Source: a virus. From it: a DNA stretch of 37,033 nt. Below are positions 33,811-37,033 of the stretch, one piece after another; positions within the stretch are counted from its first letter, which is position 1; each line of letters opens with the position of its first letter. The DNA lies in the IMG/VR virus record IMGVR_UViG_3300017786_000046, positions 1 through 37,033 of that record; one strand, written 5' to 3'. The notes under the pieces are model-generated. The model was given only the letters and a program-made list of their open reading frames with translations. It made no database searches and was not told where the DNA came from. The position numbers and the translations under genes were made by a program.

Positions 33811-35865
33811 ATGCCATATACAGTAAATTACACTGACACAATTAATAAAGGATCAATTGTTGTTGAGGATAATACATTAAACGACGAAACTAGTTTGATG
33901 CTACCTGGACGCAATACAACAGCGTACGGACAAGCAATCGCAGAAGACTTATTACATTTACTAGAAAATTTTGCAAGTCCTAATGCTCCTGAAAGACCAG
34001 TAGAAGGTCAACTTTGGTATGATACTACACAAAATGTTGATCAACTAAAAGTTTATGACGGAACTAATTGGGTAGCTAGTGGCGGACTAAAAAAGGCAAG
34101 TGCAGAACCGGCAGTAGTAAATTCAAATGCAGGCGACTTATGGGTAAACACAGAAAGTCAGCAGCTATATTTGTTTACAGGTAGTACTTGGGTATTAGTT
34201 GGTCCAGACTTTAGTGACGGATTATTAACAGGTGCGGCTGCACAATCTATTGTTGGCACTAACGACATTACTTACAGTGTACTATCAATTAAAGTAAAAG
34301 ATAAACCAGTTGCTATTGTTAGTAGTCAAGCATTTACTCCTAAGACATCTATTGCAGGATACAGACAGGGAATACAAGCAGGTATTAATCTTGCTGACGA
34401 AGCTATTGTAGGAACAGAAACGCTAAAGTTCCGAGGTATTTCTGAAAAAGCAGAAAACTTAATTGTCGGCGGCGACATAATTCCTGCAACCAATTTTTTA
34501 AGAGGAAATGCAGCAAGTAGCACAGATTTTCAACTAAGTGTTAAAAGCAATGATGGTATAAAAATTGGTACCGGCGGACAAGTTGCACTAGGAATTGACG
34601 GCGAAACAGGAATTATACAACATAATACCAGCGGATCAAGTATTGATTTTAGACTACGTAGTGGTAATTTAACACCAACAGTAATGAGTATTAATAGTTC
34701 AGGTAATATTGGTATTAATACATCAGCTCCTGAAGAATCACTTGATGTCAAGGGCAATGTTAAAGTTGCTCCTAAAACAGGTGAAGCAGAAACTGGAGTA
34801 ATAACAGTTGCTACCCCGATTGATTCAACGTCAATAGGCACAGGTAGTATTGTTACATCAGGCGGCATTGGTGTTGCTCTTAATGCATATATCGGCGGCG
34901 ATGTTGATATAGGAGGCATATTACAAACAGGAAATATTGTACCAGATGCACCTAGTTCAAGAAATATTGGTACAGTCAACAACAAATACGACCAAGTATA
35001 TGCTACTACATTCTTTGGAAATATACAAGGTAATGTAAGCGGCACAGTTAGCGGACGAGCAGGATCTGCAGACAGACTTGCTAGTGCTACAACATTTGCA
35101 CTAAGTGGCGATGTTAATCCTACTAGTTTTGAATTTGACGGACAGACAGGTGGCAGCACAAAAACATTTGCGGTAAGTATTGCAAACAGTTTTATTAGCA
35201 ATAAAGAAACAGTTTTTGAAGCTGAAAATGCCGACGAAATACTAATAAACAGAACTACTGGCGTTACAGGTGCATATAAAATATCTAAACGCAATTTCTT
35301 AAAAGATATTCCGTTAGTACCAGCAGGCGCAATTATGCCATATGGTGGAGAAGAAGCGCCCGCAGGTTGGTTATTATGTGACGGCACTGAAGTATTAAAG
35401 TCAGACTATAACCAATTGTGGTTAGCAATACAATATAATTTTAAAGATCCTTCATTGTTAACTAACAACGGTGTTAGTTCGTTTGCACTACCAGATTTTA
35501 GAGGTAGATTTCCATTAGGTCTTGATAATATGGGAGGTCCAAGTGCAAACAGAGTAACTGATATTGCTGCTGATGCTATTGGCGGAAACGCTGGTGCAGA
35601 ATCTAAAATAATTAATACTGATAATCTACCAGAACATGAACATGACTTAGAAGGTGATTCGGGTACACAGTTTTATGGTGTACGTGTTGGCGCAGGCGAA
35701 CCTGTAGACGACAATGCAATTGAACTTCCGGTAGCACCTGGACTAGGCGGAACACAAGGTATAGCATCAAGCGGAGGCATTAAAACTGACGCAACAGTTG
35801 GAAATGCAATTGATGTTATGAACCCGTTCTTAGCATTAAACTATATAATTTATACGGGGCAATAA
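33811..35865 (+). CDS. Tail fiber-type protein with C-terminal tail-collar domain
   Basis: 684 residues. The N-terminal module (about 1-130) has LLENFASPNAPERPVEGQLW, a KVYDGTNW strand, GDLWVNTESQQLYLF and LVGPDFSDG. The shaft (about 230-500) has short beta repeats such as SGNIGINTSAPEESLDVKGN and RNIGTVNNKYDQVYATTFFG. Residues about 503-575 form a phage tail-collar domain (GAIMPYGGEEAPAGWLLCDG, ALPDFRGRFPLGLD), followed by LPEHEHD (about 606), the H-x-H motif of short-tail-fiber tips where T4 gp12 binds metal. A receptor-binding or fiber-attachment role follows. The N-terminal module is shared with the next gene, so the two are paralogues at that end. AAGGGAG precedes the ATG by 7 bases. It ends with a double stop, TAA TAA. 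Confidence 0.85.
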   Translation: MPYTVNYTDTINKGSIVVEDNTLNDETSLMLPGRNTTAYGQAIAEDLLHLLENFASPNAPERPVEGQLWYDTTQNVDQLKVYDGTNWVASGGLKKASAEPAVVNSNAGDLWVNTESQQLYLFTGSTWVLVGPDFSDGLLTGAAAQSIVGTNDITYSVLSIKVKDKPVAIVSSQAFTPKTSIAGYRQGIQAGINLADEAIVGTETLKFRGISEKAENLIVGGDIIPATNFLRGNAASSTDFQLSVKSNDGIKIGTGGQVALGIDGETGIIQHNTSGSSIDFRLRSGNLTPTVMSINSSGNIGINTSAPEESLDVKGNVKVAPKTGEAETGVITVATPIDSTSIGTGSIVTSGGIGVALNAYIGGDVDIGGILQTGNIVPDAPSSRNIGTVNNKYDQVYATTFFGNIQGNVSGTVSGRAGSADRLASATTFALSGDVNPTSFEFDGQTGGSTKTFAVSIANSFISNKETVFEAENADEILINRTTGVTGAYKISKRNFLKDIPLVPAGAIMPYGGEEAPAGWLLCDGTEVLKSDYNQLWLAIQYNFKDPSLLTNNGVSSFALPDFRGRFPLGLDNMGGPSANRVTDIAADAIGGNAGAESKIINTDNLPEHEHDLEGDSGTQFYGVRVGAGEPVDDNAIELPVAPGLGGTQGIASSGGIKTDATVGNAIDVMNPFLALNYIIYTGQ

Positions 35866-35868
35866 TAA

Positions 35869-37033
35869 ATGAGCTATCAACTAAACAAAACAGACGGAAC
35901 ATTACTTACAGATTTAATTGACGGACAGATTGATACGAGTAGTACTAATCTTGTGTTAGTTGGTAGAAATTATAGCGGATATGGTGAGTATTTTAACGAA
36001 AACTTTATAAAATTATTAGAAAATTTTAGTAATACTGCTGCGCCTAGTAACCCACTAAAAGGACAAATTTGGTGGGATAGTGCAGAACAGAGATTAAAAG
36101 TTTATGACGGAACAGTATGGAAATCAAGTGGTGGCCCATTTGTAGATGATACTAGGCCACAAATGGTTGCAGGTGATCTATGGATTGATAACGAAAATAA
36201 CCAAATGCATGCCTATGACGGGACTGATTTAATATTAGTTGGCCCGCAATATACAAAGAACCAGGGCACTAGTGGCTTCCAAATAAGTAGCATACTTGAT
36301 ACACAAAGTAGATCACGTACAGTTGCAAATCTATATGTAGGCGGCACACTATCAGCAGTAATTAGTAACATTCAATTTACACCAATCTATGCACAAAGGG
36401 TTTTAGGACTTGTCACAGCAGATAATCCAGACGGAATAATTTATCCAGGATTTAATTTAATAGATCCAGGTAATTTTAAATGGAGGGGAACAGCAGAATC
36501 TGCAAATGCTCTAGTTACATCTAGCGGACAAGTTAGAACAGCTGACTCGTTTTTGCCTTCTACTACTGACGGAGTTACAGTTGGTACATTAACCATACAA
36601 AACTCAGGTGGATTAACAATTGGACTTGGACAAAATCATGTGCAAAAAGTTGTTGGACCGAGATTTTATTTTGAAAACCAACTAACTGATCACGATATTA
36701 GTATGCGTGTAAAATCATCATCTCTCGGATCTGTTAGTGTTGACGCAATATACGTTGATGCAAGTACAGCTAGAGTAGGTATTTTTAACAGAACAGACGC
36801 AGGCGACTTTAGACTTCCTGAATATACTTTTGACATTGATGGTGATCTAAGAGTTACAGGTAATATGGTAATTGAAGGTGACACAACAAGTATTGATGTT
36901 GCTACATTACGGGTAGAAGATAAAAATATTGAAATTGCTAAAACAGCAGACGGAACAACACTAACAGGTGCAGAGGCCAACAATGCTGGCCTTGTATTAG
37001 ACACAAGTGATGTAGGACAAAAATTATGGACAT
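35869..37033 (+). CDS. Fiber-type virion protein, N-terminal 388 residues (cut by window edge)
   Basis: Starts at ATG 35869, directly after a tandem TAA TAA ending the previous gene, and is open to the right edge. Residues about 1-135 repeat the N-terminal module of the upstream protein: VLVGRNYSGYG, FIKLLENFSNTAAPSNPLKG, QIWWDSAEQRLKVYDGTVW, GDLWIDNENNQM, LVGPQYTKNQG. Then come a GFQISSILDTQSRSR block and a beta-rich shaft (FDIDGDLRVTGNMVIEGDTT near 323-342). Such proteins are common virion components in marine T4-like phages and probably form fibers or fiber connectors. The paralogy with the neighbour suggests hetero-assembly or a shared docking site on the baseplate. The C-terminal tip is outside the window. 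Confidence 0.8.
   Translation, partial: MSYQLNKTDGTLLTDLIDGQIDTSSTNLVLVGRNYSGYGEYFNENFIKLLENFSNTAAPSNPLKGQIWWDSAEQRLKVYDGTVWKSSGGPFVDDTRPQMVAGDLWIDNENNQMHAYDGTDLILVGPQYTKNQGTSGFQISSILDTQSRSRTVANLYVGGTLSAVISNIQFTPIYAQRVLGLVTADNPDGIIYPGFNLIDPGNFKWRGTAESANALVTSSGQVRTADSFLPSTTDGVTVGTLTIQNSGGLTIGLGQNHVQKVVGPRFYFENQLTDHDISMRVKSSSLGSVSVDAIYVDASTARVGIFNRTDAGDFRLPEYTFDIDGDLRVTGNMVIEGDTTSIDVATLRVEDKNIEIAKTADGTTLTGAEANNAGLVLDTSDVGQKLWT

Noticed and set aside
34530-35387. 285-codon open frame on the minus strand inside the tail-collar fiber gene
   Set aside because: Shadow of the repetitive coding strand; the product is Pro/Leu/Val/Ser-biased with no motif, and its supposed start lies in the tail-collar domain of the real gene.
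1-37033. CRISPR array, insertion sequence or attachment site
   Set aside because: No regularly spaced repeats, no transposase motif and no terminal inverted repeats with target duplication were seen; the only exact tandem repeat of note is the coding 12-bp repeat at 17604-17675.

Overview
The window is a stretch of an AT-rich, T4-like (contractile-tail) bacteriophage genome. The gene set is that of marine T4-like myoviruses of the kind infecting cyanobacteria or SAR11-type bacteria: gp46/gp47 recombination nuclease, gp55 late sigma factor, and a gp53-gp5-gp25-gp6 baseplate cluster followed by very large virion proteins. The host cannot be decided from this sequence: no photosynthesis or other host-type metabolic gene is present.

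Left block (1-5645, all on the minus strand): reading in the direction of transcription from 5645 downwards, it carries late sigma factor gp55, gp47 (nuclease subunit), gp46 (ABC-ATPase subunit), a 70-residue conserved-type small protein, a GIY-YIG-domain protein, a 543-bp non-coding stretch rich in hairpins, a 191-residue protein with isochorismatase-like features, and the first 50 codons of another gene. Two near-perfect sigma70 promoters (17-nt spacers) sit before gp55 and before gp47, as expected for early genes read by host RNA polymerase.

Right block (5734-37033, all on the plus strand): the late structural operon. It contains a gp54-like tail-tube/baseplate junction protein, a short gp53, a 1151-residue virion protein, a Ser/Thr-rich 262-residue protein, the gp5-type hub/spike carrying a lysozyme-like domain at its C-terminus, gp25, an enlarged gp6 with a poly-Ser repeat tail, a giant 5149-residue mosaic protein (about 42 percent of the window), a 200-residue structural protein, and two related fiber-type proteins, the second cut by the window edge. 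Genes are packed with TAATG overlaps or short gaps. T4-late-like octamers (xxTAAATA) precede 5734, 14139 and 33196.

The two blocks diverge from about 5646-5733. There the early promoter of gp55 abuts a candidate late promoter that gp55 itself would be expected to recognise, giving a compact early-to-late switch. The most unexplained elements are the structured non-coding block at 727-1269 and the modular architecture of the giant baseplate-region protein.
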